A DNA stretch of 64,000 nt from Leisingera sp. M658 (GCF_025144145.1 NZ_CP083546.1:633001-697000), one strand, 5' to 3'; positions 8,469-17,123 are shown, numbered from the stretch's first letter. Numbers and translations are program-made. The notes: generated from the letters alone by a model not told the origin.

Positions 8469-9449
8469 ATGACTGATTTCACGCGGTTCTTTGCGCCAAA
8501 GCGGCCGGAAGACGCAGAGCGGCAGTTGACGCGGGTGCAGCGTCAGGCAAATTTGAGGTGGCCTCGCCAGCAGACGCTTTTGGGTTCGGCCCTCAGGATT
8601 TCTCCCGAGGCATCTGTTTTTCGGGGCGAGCGGGAATCCCGTGCGGTGGTCGTCAAAAAGTTCTGGGAGCTGGAAAGCCGGCGCGCTTTTGTCGGTCAGA
8701 CCACAGAGGCACTGGACAGACTTGCCTCGCTTGGACCGCATCCGGAGTTTTCCTTCAATGAACTTTTGGCCACTTCTGGGCATCTCGGGCTGGTAATCGC
8801 GAGCTTTGAAGGCGGGACGCCGGTTGACAAGCTGCTAGAAGAACCGGACGTCAACCGCAGGCAGTTGATCAAGCGCTGTTGCGATTGGCAGCATTGGGCA
8901 GAACAAGAGGACTTCGCTCAAACCGGGCTGAACACAGACGGTCTCGCTGCCGAGATCAACCGGATTTTGCAAAACCGCATTCAACACCGCGATGCCGGGT
9001 TGCTGGTAGAACTCGGCAGCGCTTTGCTTGACATGCTGGGTGGGCTGGCAGGAAAGCCAGTGCTGAAAGCGCCGGGTCATCCCGACTTTGCTCCGCGCAA
9101 CTTTATCATGCGCGAAGACGGCATTCTATCCGCGGTAGACATTCACCGCGTTGGAAAGTTTGTAAAAACCCGCCAGTCCGCAATGTTTCTGGTGTCAAAG
9201 GACTTTCGGGAGATGGAGATTTCCCGGCCGCTTTTGTTCGGGCTGGACCGGCAGGAGCTGCGCCAGTTCCTGACCCACGGCACTGTTCCTGCCCAAGAGG
9301 TCAATTCCCTGCTGATTTTCTTCATCGGGCTTACATACTTTACCATATACGCTAGAAATCCGGGCAAGCCACGAAAGATGCGGGTCAGGCGTCGAAGAAT
9401 CCGGGTGTTTCTGGCACACCTCCGGCAAGGCAAAAGGATATCGAGATGA
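8469..9449 (+). CDS. Protein-kinase-fold phosphotransferase of unknown substrate
   Basis: A 326-aa cytoplasmic protein starting directly after the rsmE stop. Motifs fit the aminoglycoside-phosphotransferase/kinase fold: a VVVKKF strand with a candidate ATP-binding lysine (about residue 59), a hinge-like segment VIASFEGGTP, a catalytic loop H-P-D-F-A-P-R-N (HxDxxxxN, about residue 205), and a following AVDI that could supply the metal-binding Asp. The C-terminus is very basic (RKMRVRRRRIR). I cannot name the family or substrate. The next gene overlaps by 4 bp (ATGA). Confidence 0.72.
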   Translation: MTDFTRFFAPKRPEDAERQLTRVQRQANLRWPRQQTLLGSALRISPEASVFRGERESRAVVVKKFWELESRRAFVGQTTEALDRLASLGPHPEFSFNELLATSGHLGLVIASFEGGTPVDKLLEEPDVNRRQLIKRCCDWQHWAEQEDFAQTGLNTDGLAAEINRILQNRIQHRDAGLLVELGSALLDMLGGLAGKPVLKAPGHPDFAPRNFIMREDGILSAVDIHRVGKFVKTRQSAMFLVSKDFREMEISRPLLFGLDRQELRQFLTHGTVPAQEVNSLLIFFIGLTYFTIYARNPGKPRKMRVRRRRIRVFLAHLRQGKRISR

Positions 9450-9973
9450 GTTTCATCCGCCCCGAAGCCCGCGCCGCTCTTTGGCAATGGCGCGAGGTCC
9501 TTGCTGCGGTACTGATGTTCCTGCTGGGGCTGAAATGGGCCTTCTCCGAAGCTGGTTTCACCGCAATCACCGGCTGGGCCTTTGTGGCCACCGGTCTGGC
9601 GACGGCTGTCATCGGCGCGCAGCGGATGCGCTTCCGGCGCGGACCCGGCGGCCCCGGCGTGGTGCAGGTGGACGAAGGGCAGATCGCCTATTTCGGGCCG
9701 CTCACCGGCGGTGCCGTGGCGGCGTCTGAATTGGAGCGGCTGGCGCTGGATCAATCCTCCAAACCGCCGCATTGGCTGCTGGAACAGCCGGGCCAGCCGC
9801 CGCTGGCAATCCCGGTAAATGCCGAAGGTTACGAGGCGCTGTTTGACGTCTTTGCCGCGTTGCCGGGGCTTAAAACCGAACGGATGCTGACCGAACTGCG
9901 CCGCCGCGGCCCTCACCAGGTCGTGATCTGGGAACGCTCTTCCAGCCGGCCGGAACATCAGCGCCTGCATTGA
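9446..9973 (+). CDS. Conserved membrane protein, two N-terminal helices
   Basis: 175 aa. Two hydrophobic helices (about residues 17-33 and 38-57) precede a soluble domain with a PH-like strand pattern (GVVQVDEGQIAYFGPLTGG, LERLAL) and a C-terminal helix. No catalytic motif is visible. It overlaps the kinase-like gene by ATGA and lies 65 bp upstream of gshA, so rsmE, the kinase-like gene and this gene form one operon. Function unknown. Confidence 0.8.
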   Translation: MSFIRPEARAALWQWREVLAAVLMFLLGLKWAFSEAGFTAITGWAFVATGLATAVIGAQRMRFRRGPGGPGVVQVDEGQIAYFGPLTGGAVAASELERLALDQSSKPPHWLLEQPGQPPLAIPVNAEGYEALFDVFAALPGLKTERMLTELRRRGPHQVVIWERSSSRPEHQRLH

Positions 9974-10038
9974 CACCGGCGGTGATTCCGCCCACGACTG
10001 ACCCTTCATGACAGACCTAACAGGACGGAGTGCCAGGC

Positions 10039-11409
10039 ATGTCCATTCCCCAGTCCGGCGGCGGACCGATCGAACGCCATGAACAGCTTGCCGAATATCT
10101 TGCCGACGGCTGCAAGCCCAAGGAAGACTGGCGCATCGGCACCGAGCATGAGAAGTTCGGCTTCTGCAAGGATACGCTGAAGCCGCTGCCCTATGAGGGC
10201 GAACGCTCGATCCTTGCGGTGCTGACTGGCCTGCGCGACGGCCACGGCTGGGCACCCTTGACCGAAGGCGATAACCTGATCGGCCTGACCAAGGACGGCG
10301 CCAATATCTCGCTCGAGCCGGGCGGGCAGCTGGAACTGTCCGGTGCCCCGCTGGAAACCATTCACGAGACCTGCGACGAGGTGAACGCCCACCTGCGCGA
10401 CGTGAAGGACATTGCCGACAAGATCGGTGTCGGCTTTATCGGCCTGGGCGCCGCCCCTGTGTGGCGCCATGAAGACATGCCGCTGATGCCCAAGGGCCGT
10501 TACAAGCTGATGGACGGCTACATGCAAAAGGTCGGTACCATGGGTACCACCATGATGCGCCGCACCTGCACCGTGCAGGTGAACCTCGATTTCGAATCCG
10601 AGGCTGACATGGTGCAGAAGATGCGTGTGGCACTAGCGTTGCAGCCGGTGGCAACCGCGCTGTTTGCCAACTCGCCGTTCCTCGATGGCAAACCCAACGG
10701 CCATAAGTCCTGGCGCGCCCGCGTCTGGCGCGACCTGGACGCCGACCGCACCGGGATGCTGCCGTTTGTGTTCGACAAGGGCTTCGGCTTCGAGGCCTGG
10801 GTGCAATATGCGCTCGATGTGCCGATGTACTTTGTGTACCGCAACGGCGAATATGTAAATGCGCTGGGCATGTCGTTCCGCGACTTCCTGAAGGGGGAGC
10901 TGCCGGCGCTGCCTGGCGAGACCCCGACGCTCAGCGACTGGGCTGACCACCTCACCACCGTTTTCCCGGAGGCGCGGGTGAAGAAATTCATCGAAATGCG
11001 CGGCGCCGATGGCGGTCCCTGGCGGCGTCTGTGTGCGCTGCCCGCTTTCTGGGTCGGCCTCACCTATGACCAATCGGCGCTGGACGCCGCTTGGGATCTG
11101 GTCAAGGGCTGGGACGCGGAAACCCGTGATGCCCTGCGTGTGGCGGCTTCGGAACAGGGGCTGCAGGCCAAGGTGGGCGGCATCGACATGCATGAATTGG
11201 CCCGCGAAGTAGTCGCCATCTCGGAAAGCGGCCTGAAAGCCCGGCAGAAGCCCGGCGCGGGCGGGCTGGTGCCGGATGAGACGCATTTCCTGAACGCGCT
11301 GAAAGACAGCCTCGACAGCGGCAAAGTCCCGGCGGATGAGCTGCTGGCACGCTACAACGGTGCCTGGGAGGGTGATCTCAGCCGTATCTACGGCGAGTTT
11401 GCCTATTGA
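10039..11409 (+). CDS. gshA: Glutamate--cysteine ligase (plant/proteobacterial type)
   Basis: First step of glutathione synthesis, ATP-dependent ligation of glutamate and cysteine in the cytoplasm. The chain has the family opening RIGTEHEKFGF, the glutamate-binding segment ISLEPGGQLELSGAP, TCTVQVNLDF, and KKFIEMRGADGG, all typical of the plant-like class (COG3572) found in alphaproteobacteria. With ATG 10039 (GGACGGAG eight bases before) the protein is 456 aa. A GTG at 10030 would add three residues. A terminator-like stem follows. Confidence 0.94.
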   Translation: MSIPQSGGGPIERHEQLAEYLADGCKPKEDWRIGTEHEKFGFCKDTLKPLPYEGERSILAVLTGLRDGHGWAPLTEGDNLIGLTKDGANISLEPGGQLELSGAPLETIHETCDEVNAHLRDVKDIADKIGVGFIGLGAAPVWRHEDMPLMPKGRYKLMDGYMQKVGTMGTTMMRRTCTVQVNLDFESEADMVQKMRVALALQPVATALFANSPFLDGKPNGHKSWRARVWRDLDADRTGMLPFVFDKGFGFEAWVQYALDVPMYFVYRNGEYVNALGMSFRDFLKGELPALPGETPTLSDWADHLTTVFPEARVKKFIEMRGADGGPWRRLCALPAFWVGLTYDQSALDAAWDLVKGWDAETRDALRVAASEQGLQAKVGGIDMHELAREVVAISESGLKARQKPGAGGLVPDETHFLNALKDSLDSGKVPADELLARYNGAWEGDLSRIYGEFAY

Positions 11410-11416
11410 TCTGCAC

Positions 11417-11438
11417 AGGCGGCCCCGGCGGGCCGCCT
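11417..11438 (+). terminator. Hairpin after gshA
   Basis: Perfect 9-bp inverted repeat (AGGCGGCCC, loop CGGC, GGGCCGCCT) starting 8 bp after the gshA stop. The T-run after it is weak (ATACTTTAG). Confidence 0.6.
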
Positions 11439-11480
11439 ATACTTTAGATACATTGTCTTTCGGCAAAAATTTGCACCAGA

Positions 11481-12221
11481 ATGATCCTTGGGGATAGTTT
11501 CGGGGACTTCATGCTGGCAATAAGAAATAGCAGCCAGAAATGGTTCTTTGTTGCCTGTGTGACTGTTGTTTCCCTGGCTGTGTCCTGGATAGTGACCGGT
11601 CTGACTGCGCCTGATGGGCTAAGCCGGGCTGCCTTGGTGCCTTCGACGCTGGCGCCGCTGATTATCGCACCTGTTGCCTCATACTGGGCGGCGTGCCGGC
11701 TGCTTGAAATCCACATTCTGAATGAGAAGCTGCTGAATCTGGCGGCGCATGACCAGATGACGTCGCTGTACAGCCGCGATCACTTCTTCCGGCTGATCGC
11801 CGGGCTGGGCAATGATTTCCAGGGCAGCTTTCTGCTGGCGGATATCGACCGGTTCAAACTGATCAATGACACACATGGGCATCAGGCCGGCGACGAGGTT
11901 ATCCGGTTTGTGGCGGGCGTGTTGAAAGAGGGAGTTCAGCCCGCAGGAATCGCGGCCCGCTTTGGCGGCGAGGAATTTGTTGCGTGCTTGCCGGATGTTT
12001 CTCTGAAGACCGCAATGCAAAAGGCCGAGGAGATCCGCCAAGCCATCGGTGCGCAGGCCCTGCCTGTTGGAGCGGAGCGCCTTCTGTGCTCAGTATCTAT
12101 CGGGCTTGGCTATCACGACGGCAGCCGGACGGTCGAGGCGGTGCTGCGCGAGGCTGATGAAGCGCTTTATGCAGCCAAGCACGGCGGCCGGAATCAGGTG
12201 AAGTCGGCAGGCCGGTTTTAA
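11481..12221 (+). CDS. Membrane-anchored diguanylate cyclase (GGDEF)
   Basis: Makes cyclic-di-GMP. Two N-terminal membrane helices (about residues 22-42 and 51-71) are followed by a short linker and a full GGDEF domain: DQMTSLYSRDHF, LLADIDRFKLINDTHGHQAGDEV, then the active-site ARFGGEEF and SIGLG. The RxxD inhibitory site normally just upstream of the active loop is absent (QPAG there), so product inhibition at that site is not expected. ATG 11511 (MLAIRNSS) is an equally possible start. The gene ends tail to tail with the desaturase, with a 4-bp overlap. Confidence 0.9.
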   Translation: MILGDSFGDFMLAIRNSSQKWFFVACVTVVSLAVSWIVTGLTAPDGLSRAALVPSTLAPLIIAPVASYWAACRLLEIHILNEKLLNLAAHDQMTSLYSRDHFFRLIAGLGNDFQGSFLLADIDRFKLINDTHGHQAGDEVIRFVAGVLKEGVQPAGIAARFGGEEFVACLPDVSLKTAMQKAEEIRQAIGAQALPVGAERLLCSVSIGLGYHDGSRTVEAVLREADEALYAAKHGGRNQVKSAGRF

Positions 12222-13039
12222 CGGCTCCACGGGTCCAGCCAGGGCACCACTGGCAGGCGGCTTGCGGCGTAGCCAGGCACTTGGGTGTCCAGCCGTGCAG
12301 CCAGTTCAGGCAGGCGGCTGACGGGCACTTTCGGAAACAGGTGGTGTTCACGGTGAAAAAGCATCAGATAGGCGGCCTTGGCCAGCATTCCGCGCTGGCT
12401 GCGGGCTGCCAGGTCCGAGTTTCCTGTGCCTTGATGGGTGATCCACACTGCAAAAAACGCGGTCATGCATTGAGCCGCGCCCATTGCGGCCAGATGCAGC
12501 AGCAGAAACTGCTGTCCGCTCCACAGAATCAGCCCGGCCAGCGTCGCAACGCAGATCCCGTCCCGCAGTATCCGCCGCCGCCATTTTTTGCCGCCCTGTG
12601 CCCAGCAGGCGCGGATCAGGTCAAACGGAAAGCGCGGCCCGTAGCGCAGCACTTCGCCGACGCTCATATGCCCGCAATGCCCCTCGATATCACCTGGGCC
12701 CATCGCGTGGCGGTGATGCTGCATATGGCTCCACGCGACCGAGCAGTTGCAGCCGCACATCAGCGCGCTGAGGATATGCAGAACCGCAATGTCTCCGCGC
12801 CGCTGCAGGCCAAGATTGCCGTGGATCGCCTCATGATTTAGCCGCAGCGCACAGAGGAAGAACATAAAACTGGCCCCGGCACCCAATGGCCAAAGAGCGG
12901 AGGCATACAGCCCCCAGGACAGCCCCAGCCAGGGCAGCGGCAGGGTCAGCTCTCCCCAGCGCTGGCGGCGGGTGACCGGCAGCAGATCCTGCCAGATGAC
13001 AGTGCGCGGGGCGGCTTCACGGGAAACAGGCGGGCGCAT
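12218..13039 (-). CDS. Membrane fatty acid desaturase
   Basis: A 273-aa integral membrane di-iron desaturase. All three histidine boxes are present: HEAIH (about residue 69), HMQHH (about 108) and HREHH (about 231), plus HQGTG before the last box, between hydrophobic segments. The ATG at 13039 is chosen because AGGAGG lies just upstream on the minus strand; the frame extends 15 codons further. The substrate (acyl lipid or carotenoid) cannot be told from sequence. About 185 bp upstream lies a GbsR/MarR-type regulator read in the same direction. Confidence 0.88.
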   Translation of the reverse strand: MRPPVSREAAPRTVIWQDLLPVTRRQRWGELTLPLPWLGLSWGLYASALWPLGAGASFMFFLCALRLNHEAIHGNLGLQRRGDIAVLHILSALMCGCNCSVAWSHMQHHRHAMGPGDIEGHCGHMSVGEVLRYGPRFPFDLIRACWAQGGKKWRRRILRDGICVATLAGLILWSGQQFLLLHLAAMGAAQCMTAFFAVWITHQGTGNSDLAARSQRGMLAKAAYLMLFHREHHLFPKVPVSRLPELAARLDTQVPGYAASRLPVVPWLDPWSR

Positions 13040-13224
13040 GGCAGCCTCCTTTGCCGGTGTGAAATTGGAAGGACGCGGCAACAAAAGGTGCTGCGCACAA
13101 GGTGTCCAGTGCGTCAGGCGGGTTCACAGCGGGCAGAGCTTTGACGCCGTTGGTTGCAGATATTCCTGTCATTAGAGAAATCACCTCGCAGTTTTTTTTG
13201 ACCGGGAGCGTTTTCAGCCCGCAT

Positions 13225-13761
13225 TTACTCCTGTTTCTTCACACCGGGCAGGAAACGCGCCACCTTGGCGCCCAGTTTCAGCACAGCCAGATGCACCGAC
13301 CGGGGCAGGCGGGAGAAATCCGCGTACCAGTCGTCAAACATCCGCATCACCCGCAGGGTCTCGCCCATCCGGTCCTTGACCGCCTTGGGGGTGTTGTCGG
13401 CCTCGGCCTCTTTCATCACGTCGGCCAGCGCCCGAAGGGTGGGGGCAAACTCGCGCTCGCGCCGCGCGGCAATCACTGCGTCGACCAGGTCGAACATGTC
13501 GCGGATCGAGGTGAAATGATCACGCCGGTCGCCCAGCTGGCGGCTGACCTTGACCAGCCCCTGCGCCTGCAGCTCTTTCAGCCCGTTGGAGACATTGGAC
13601 CGGGCCAGCCCCAGAACCTCGCAAATCTCATCCGCCGTCATTGGATTTGTTGCGATATGCAGCAGCGCGTGGATCTGCGCCACCGACCGGTTCACCCCCC
13701 AGCGGGAACCCATCTCGCCCCAGTGAAGGATAAAGTTCTGCATTGCGGGGGTCAGCTTCAT
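13225..13761 (-). CDS. GbsR/MarR-family transcriptional regulator
   Basis: A 178-aa DNA-binding regulator. A winged helix-turn-helix is seen at residues about 25-80 (MTADEICEVLGLARSNVSNGLKELQAQGLV, then SRQLGDRRDHFTS). A long helical C-terminus suited to dimerisation follows. The pattern matches the GbsR-like branch of the MarR family. ATG 13761 is preferred over an upstream 19-codon extension that would run through a palindrome likely to be its own operator. It may control the desaturase downstream; that is inference from position. Confidence 0.88.
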   Translation of the reverse strand: MKLTPAMQNFILHWGEMGSRWGVNRSVAQIHALLHIATNPMTADEICEVLGLARSNVSNGLKELQAQGLVKVSRQLGDRRDHFTSIRDMFDLVDAVIAARREREFAPTLRALADVMKEAEADNTPKAVKDRMGETLRVMRMFDDWYADFSRLPRSVHLAVLKLGAKVARFLPGVKKQE

Positions 13762-13776
13762 CACAGTGTCCTGAAA

Positions 13777-13794
13777 TTTCTGCAATGACAGAAA
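13777..13794. promoter_or_regulatory. Candidate operator of the GbsR/MarR regulator
   Basis: Inverted repeat TTTCTG-CAATGA-CAGAAA, 6-bp arms with a 6-base spacer, 15 bp upstream of the regulator start. Size and place fit an autoregulatory MarR-type site. Confidence 0.5.
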
Positions 13795-13820
13795 ATTAAA
13801 AAATCTGAGTCGTGTCAAGT

Positions 13821-13855
13821 TAAAGAAAACCGGCGGCAGGTTGCCCCGCCGCCGG
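13821..13855 (-). terminator. Rho-independent terminator of the YHS gene
   Basis: Stem arms 13830-13837 and 13848-13855 (CCGGCGGC/GCCGCCGG). On the minus strand a TTTTCTTTA run follows the stem, 29 bp after the stop of the YHS gene. Confidence 0.8.
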
Positions 13856-13884
13856 CTGTTCGCTTGTGAGTGGTGGATTACCGG

Positions 13885-14358
13885 TTACTGCTGCAATGCC
13901 GCCGGATCTTTGTCTTCGATATCTTCCCAGTTCACATCGGCCTTCTCGATGAAACCGGGGATGTCGCCTTCCCAGCGGGTCTGAATGTCTTTGGCGAGGT
14001 TCAAATACAGCTTGTCGTCGACGATTTTCCAAAGCGTTGGATCGCCGTCGAACTTAAAGCCCATGGCGGCGCCAAAGGCGCAGTAGCCGCCGTAGGCCGG
14101 CAGGTAGGCTTCCGGGTTCTTTTCAAATTCAGCTTTGTTTTCTTCCGAGGCGAACCGGTACATCGCGTCATTGTGGAGCGCGGTGATTTTCCAGTTGCCC
14201 GGGGTCGGTTCCCCAACGGTGAAATACGCAACCGGGTCGTACCCCTGCAGCGCAAGGCCGGTTGAGGAGGCGTTGAGTTCTACACCGGCAGCCATAGCAG
14301 AAGTCGCCAGAGCAACCGAAAGCGCCACACCGCTCACCAGAGCTTTTACTTTGTTCAT
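13885..14358 (-). CDS. Exported YHS-domain protein
   Basis: 157 aa with a clear signal peptide (MNKVKALVSGVALSVALATSAMAA, cleaved after residue 24). The mature part has the YHS-like pattern GLALQGYDPVAYFTVGEPTPG, YRFASEENKAEFEKNPEAYLPAYGGYCA, the usual short strand/helix unit thought to bind metal in related proteins. It is probably periplasmic. The gene is monocistronic with its own terminator. Exact role unknown; similar proteins are common in alphaproteobacteria. Confidence 0.88.
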   Translation of the reverse strand: MNKVKALVSGVALSVALATSAMAAGVELNASSTGLALQGYDPVAYFTVGEPTPGNWKITALHNDAMYRFASEENKAEFEKNPEAYLPAYGGYCAFGAAMGFKFDGDPTLWKIVDDKLYLNLAKDIQTRWEGDIPGFIEKADVNWEDIEDKDPAALQQ

Positions 14359-14598
14359 GGATCCCGTCCTTTCAATACCGGCCGGGACTGCAGCGAATTT
14401 GCGCCCGGCTGGTGTTACATAATACGTGCCGCGGTATGCTGCGGGTCACGGCACTGATGTGGAACGCCGGGCGATCACGTTCAAAACAACTCAATTTGAA
14501 TGTGCATCAGACGGTGGCGCTCTGTGCATTCATGCGCAGAACGGGTGACAGCACCGCCGCTGCCAGGCAAAGTGGCCGCAGACAAAATGGAGACAACA

Positions 14599-14949
14599 AT
14601 GACACGTGGATTACCCAGCCGCCGCGCGGTTCTGAGCGGGCTGACGGCTTTTGCTCTCTTCGCGGCCCCGGCCAGCGCGCAAAACGTCAGTGGTGTTTAC
14701 CGGGCCGAAGGGCGCAATCCCGACGGCAGCGCTTATTCCGGAACCGTGCAGATTCAGGACAATGGCGGGACCGTGGACATGCAGTGGAAGATTGCCGGGC
14801 AATCCTATTCCGGCAGCGGTTCGCGCAATGGCGATGTGATATGGGTGAATTGGGGCCAGACTCATCCGGTGGTCTATGTGCGGATGCCCAGCGGCGAGCT
14901 GCACGGCACCTGGGGCAATGGCCGTGCGCTGGAGCGGCTTATTCCGTGA
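14599..14949 (+). CDS. Small exported protein, Tat-like signal
   Basis: 116 aa. The ATG at 14599 has GGAG six bases before it. The N-terminus (PSRRAVLSGLTAFALFAAPASAQ) has a twin-arginine motif followed by a hydrophobic stretch and an ASA-Q cleavage site. The mature domain is a short beta-rich repeat (GVYRAEGRNPDGSAYSGTV, YSGSGSRNGDVIWVNWG, LHGTWGNGRALERL). Function unknown. Its last 11 bp overlap the end of the convergent 90-aa gene. Confidence 0.75.
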   Translation: MTRGLPSRRAVLSGLTAFALFAAPASAQNVSGVYRAEGRNPDGSAYSGTVQIQDNGGTVDMQWKIAGQSYSGSGSRNGDVIWVNWGQTHPVVYVRMPSGELHGTWGNGRALERLIP

Positions 14950-15211
14950 CCTGAAGCGTTAGCACAAAGCGGATCACTTTTTCCTTGGGCATTTCGCAGG
15001 GCCTCAGCTGCGCGCCAATAGCCAGCCGGTACAGGTTGAGGCTGATGTAATCCCTGCCTCCGCGTTCATGGGCTACCAGCTTCTGAGCTTTGCCGCCGGC
15101 CAGATCCTGACGGGTTACTGCGTAGCGCCGCCCAGCCGCAGAGCCGTAAAAGGCACCCAGCGGCAGCGCATCAAAAGCGGTCAGAAACGCGTCCGGCCAG
15201 CCATGGCTCAC
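14939..15211 (-). CDS. Conserved 90-aa protein, last gene of the pyrB-plsY operon
   Basis: Starts with GTG that overlaps the plsY stop codon (GTGA), so it is translated by coupling with plsY. The protein opens MSHGWPDAFLTAFDALPL and contains GRRYAVTRQDLAGGKAQKLVAHE, DYISLNLYRLAIGAQLRPCEMP, a compact alpha/beta pattern. From memory, similar short proteins occur in other Rhodobacterales. No known domain is assigned. The frame continues upstream inside plsY, but that part has no coding character. Confidence 0.72.
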   Translation of the reverse strand: MSHGWPDAFLTAFDALPLGAFYGSAAGRRYAVTRQDLAGGKAQKLVAHERGGRDYISLNLYRLAIGAQLRPCEMPKEKVIRFVLTLQVTE

Positions 15212-15813
15212 TTCTGGCCGATCCGCGGCTCGGTGCCTGCACGCAAGCGCGCGATATTGGCCGAATGGCGGATGAATACTACCGCCGCCAGCAACACCGC
15301 CAGAACTGCAGCCTGCTGATAGCCCAGCACCAATGCCCAAACAGCGCCTGAGGCTGCCGAGACCAGCGCCCCCATCGAGGATATCCGGCTGGCTGCCGCT
15401 GCTGCCAGCCAGGTCAGGCAGCAGGCAATGCCCACCGGCCAGGCCAGCGCCAGCATCAGGCCCAGGAAGGTGGCAACCCCTTTGCCGCCCTTGAACCCCA
15501 GCCAGACCGGGAAGCAATGGCCCAGAAAGGCCATCAGCCCTGCCGCTTGCGCCGCATCCTCGCCGGCCAGGGAGCGGGCCAGCAGCACCGCCGCCGCGCC
15601 CTTGCCGCCATCCAGGATCAGCGTCAGTGCCGCGGCGGCTTTGCTGCCGGTGCGCAGGACGTTGGTGGTGCCGATATTGCCGGAGCCGATTTCACGCAGG
15701 TTGCCCAGCCCGAACAGACGGGTGACGACCATGCCAAAGGGAACCGACCCCAGGCCGTAGCCAATCGCCGCCCACAGGATCAGAACGGCAGCAGAGCTTT
15801 CCAGAACAGGCAT
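15208..15813 (-). CDS. plsY: Glycerol-3-phosphate acyltransferase (acyl-phosphate dependent)
   Basis: Inner-membrane enzyme that transfers the acyl group from acyl-phosphate to glycerol-3-phosphate, the first acylation in phospholipid synthesis. It has 201 aa with about five membrane helices. Signature motifs are GSGNIGTTNVLR, LDGGKGAAAVLLAR, and GFKGGKGVATFLG. Its start overlaps the stop of the pseudo-dihydroorotase gene (ATGA), and its stop overlaps the following small gene. Confidence 0.95.
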   Translation of the reverse strand: MPVLESSAAVLILWAAIGYGLGSVPFGMVVTRLFGLGNLREIGSGNIGTTNVLRTGSKAAAALTLILDGGKGAAAVLLARSLAGEDAAQAAGLMAFLGHCFPVWLGFKGGKGVATFLGLMLALAWPVGIACCLTWLAAAAASRISSMGALVSAASGAVWALVLGYQQAAVLAVLLAAVVFIRHSANIARLRAGTEPRIGQK

Positions 15814-17123
15814 CAGTCCCTCCGGTAGACGGGCTCACCCGCGACATATGTGGCCTCAACCCGCCCCTGCATCCGCTGGGTGTCAAATGGCGTGTTCTGC
15901 GATTTCGAGCGCAGTTTGAAGCGGTCCAGCACAAACGGCACGTCCGGATCGAACAAGACCAGGTCCGCAGGCGCGCCTTTGGCCAGGCGGCCGCTGTCCA
16001 GCCCCAGCCGTTTAGCCGGGTTCAGCGACATTGCGCGGAACAGGGTGGGCAGGTCCAGCAGTTCGGCATGATACAACCGCAGCGCTGCGGGCAGCAGGGT
16101 TTCCAGCGCCACGGCACCGGCGGCGGCTTCTTCAAACGGCAGCCGTTTGCTTTCTTCGTCCTGCGGCGTGTGCATCGAGGAGATGATATCGATCAGACCT
16201 GTGCGCACAGCCTCAACAACCGCCAGCCGGTCGTCTTCGGAGCGCAGCGGCGGCTTTACCTTGAAAAAGCTGCGGTAGCCTGCCACGTCCAGCTCATTCA
16301 GGGTCAGGTGGTGGATCGAGGTGCCCGCAGTGATATCCAGACCGTTGGCCTTGGCGCGTTCCAGCGCGGGCAGGGCGCGGGCTGTGGTGATCTGGTCGGC
16401 GTGATACGTGGCACCGGTCATTTCCAGCAGCGCAATATCGCGGTCCAGCCCCATCCGCTCGGCCATTGGCGACACGGCTGGCAGGCCATAAAGCGCGGCG
16501 AACTTGCCGGAGGTCGCAGCCGCTCCGGCGCTTAGCACCGGTTCCTGCGGGTGGGCAATGACCAAGGCGCCGCAGGAGCGGGCATAGGTCAGCGCGCGCT
16601 GAAAGACCTTGGTATTGCCGGTCACATGGTCGCAATCGGAAAACGCCACCGCGCCGGCATCCATGAGGAAGCCGATCTCGGTCATTTCACGCCCTGCGCG
16701 CCCTTTGGTCAGCGCCGCCATCGGCAGCACATTCACCGGCGTATCCGCCTGGGCGCGGCGGGTGACGAATTCCAGTGTTTCCGGGCTGTCGATGGCAGGT
16801 GTTGTATCGGGGCGGGTGACGATGGTGGTGACCCCGCCTGCCGCCGCCGCAAGGCCCGCAGACTTGTAGCTTTCCTTGTGCCGCTCGCCCGGCTCGCAGA
16901 CCTTGACGCCGATGTCGACGATGCCCGGCGCCAGGCATTTGCCGCCGCAGTCCTGACGGACCGCATCCTCCGGCCTGATGTTGTGCGCGCGCAGCAACCG
17001 GTCAGGATCTCCGGCGTTCTTTTCAATTGCCGCGATCCGCCCGTTCTGCACCAGTACCGCGCCAGGCGCATCGGTGCCTGCCTCAGGATCAATCAGGCGG
17101 GCGTTGGTGAAGAGAGTGGTCAT
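15813..17123 (-). CDS. Dihydroorotase-like protein, probably non-catalytic (PyrX/PyrC' type)
   Basis: A 436-aa amidohydrolase-fold protein that matches dihydroorotase over its whole length (LAPGIVDIGVKVCEPGERHKESYKSA..., C-terminal SGRLAKGAPADLVLFD). The metal ligands are largely lost. The D-x-H-x-H motif reads DIGVKV, and the TDHAPH motif reads SSMHTPQ. Such pseudo-dihydroorotases are known in Pseudomonas as PyrC', a structural partner that holds aspartate carbamoyltransferase together. Being in the pyrB operon fits that role. An active pyrC should then exist elsewhere in the genome. Many annotations would call this pyrC. Confidence 0.85.
   Translation of the reverse strand: MTTLFTNARLIDPEAGTDAPGAVLVQNGRIAAIEKNAGDPDRLLRAHNIRPEDAVRQDCGGKCLAPGIVDIGVKVCEPGERHKESYKSAGLAAAAGGVTTIVTRPDTTPAIDSPETLEFVTRRAQADTPVNVLPMAALTKGRAGREMTEIGFLMDAGAVAFSDCDHVTGNTKVFQRALTYARSCGALVIAHPQEPVLSAGAAATSGKFAALYGLPAVSPMAERMGLDRDIALLEMTGATYHADQITTARALPALERAKANGLDITAGTSIHHLTLNELDVAGYRSFFKVKPPLRSEDDRLAVVEAVRTGLIDIISSMHTPQDEESKRLPFEEAAAGAVALETLLPAALRLYHAELLDLPTLFRAMSLNPAKRLGLDSGRLAKGAPADLVLFDPDVPFVLDRFKLRSKSQNTPFDTQRMQGRVEATYVAGEPVYRRD

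Noticed and set aside
14412-14954. Overlapping 180-codon frame on the same strand as the small exported protein
   Set aside because: The other frame has a signal peptide, cleavage site and ribosome site; this one is a low-complexity shadow.
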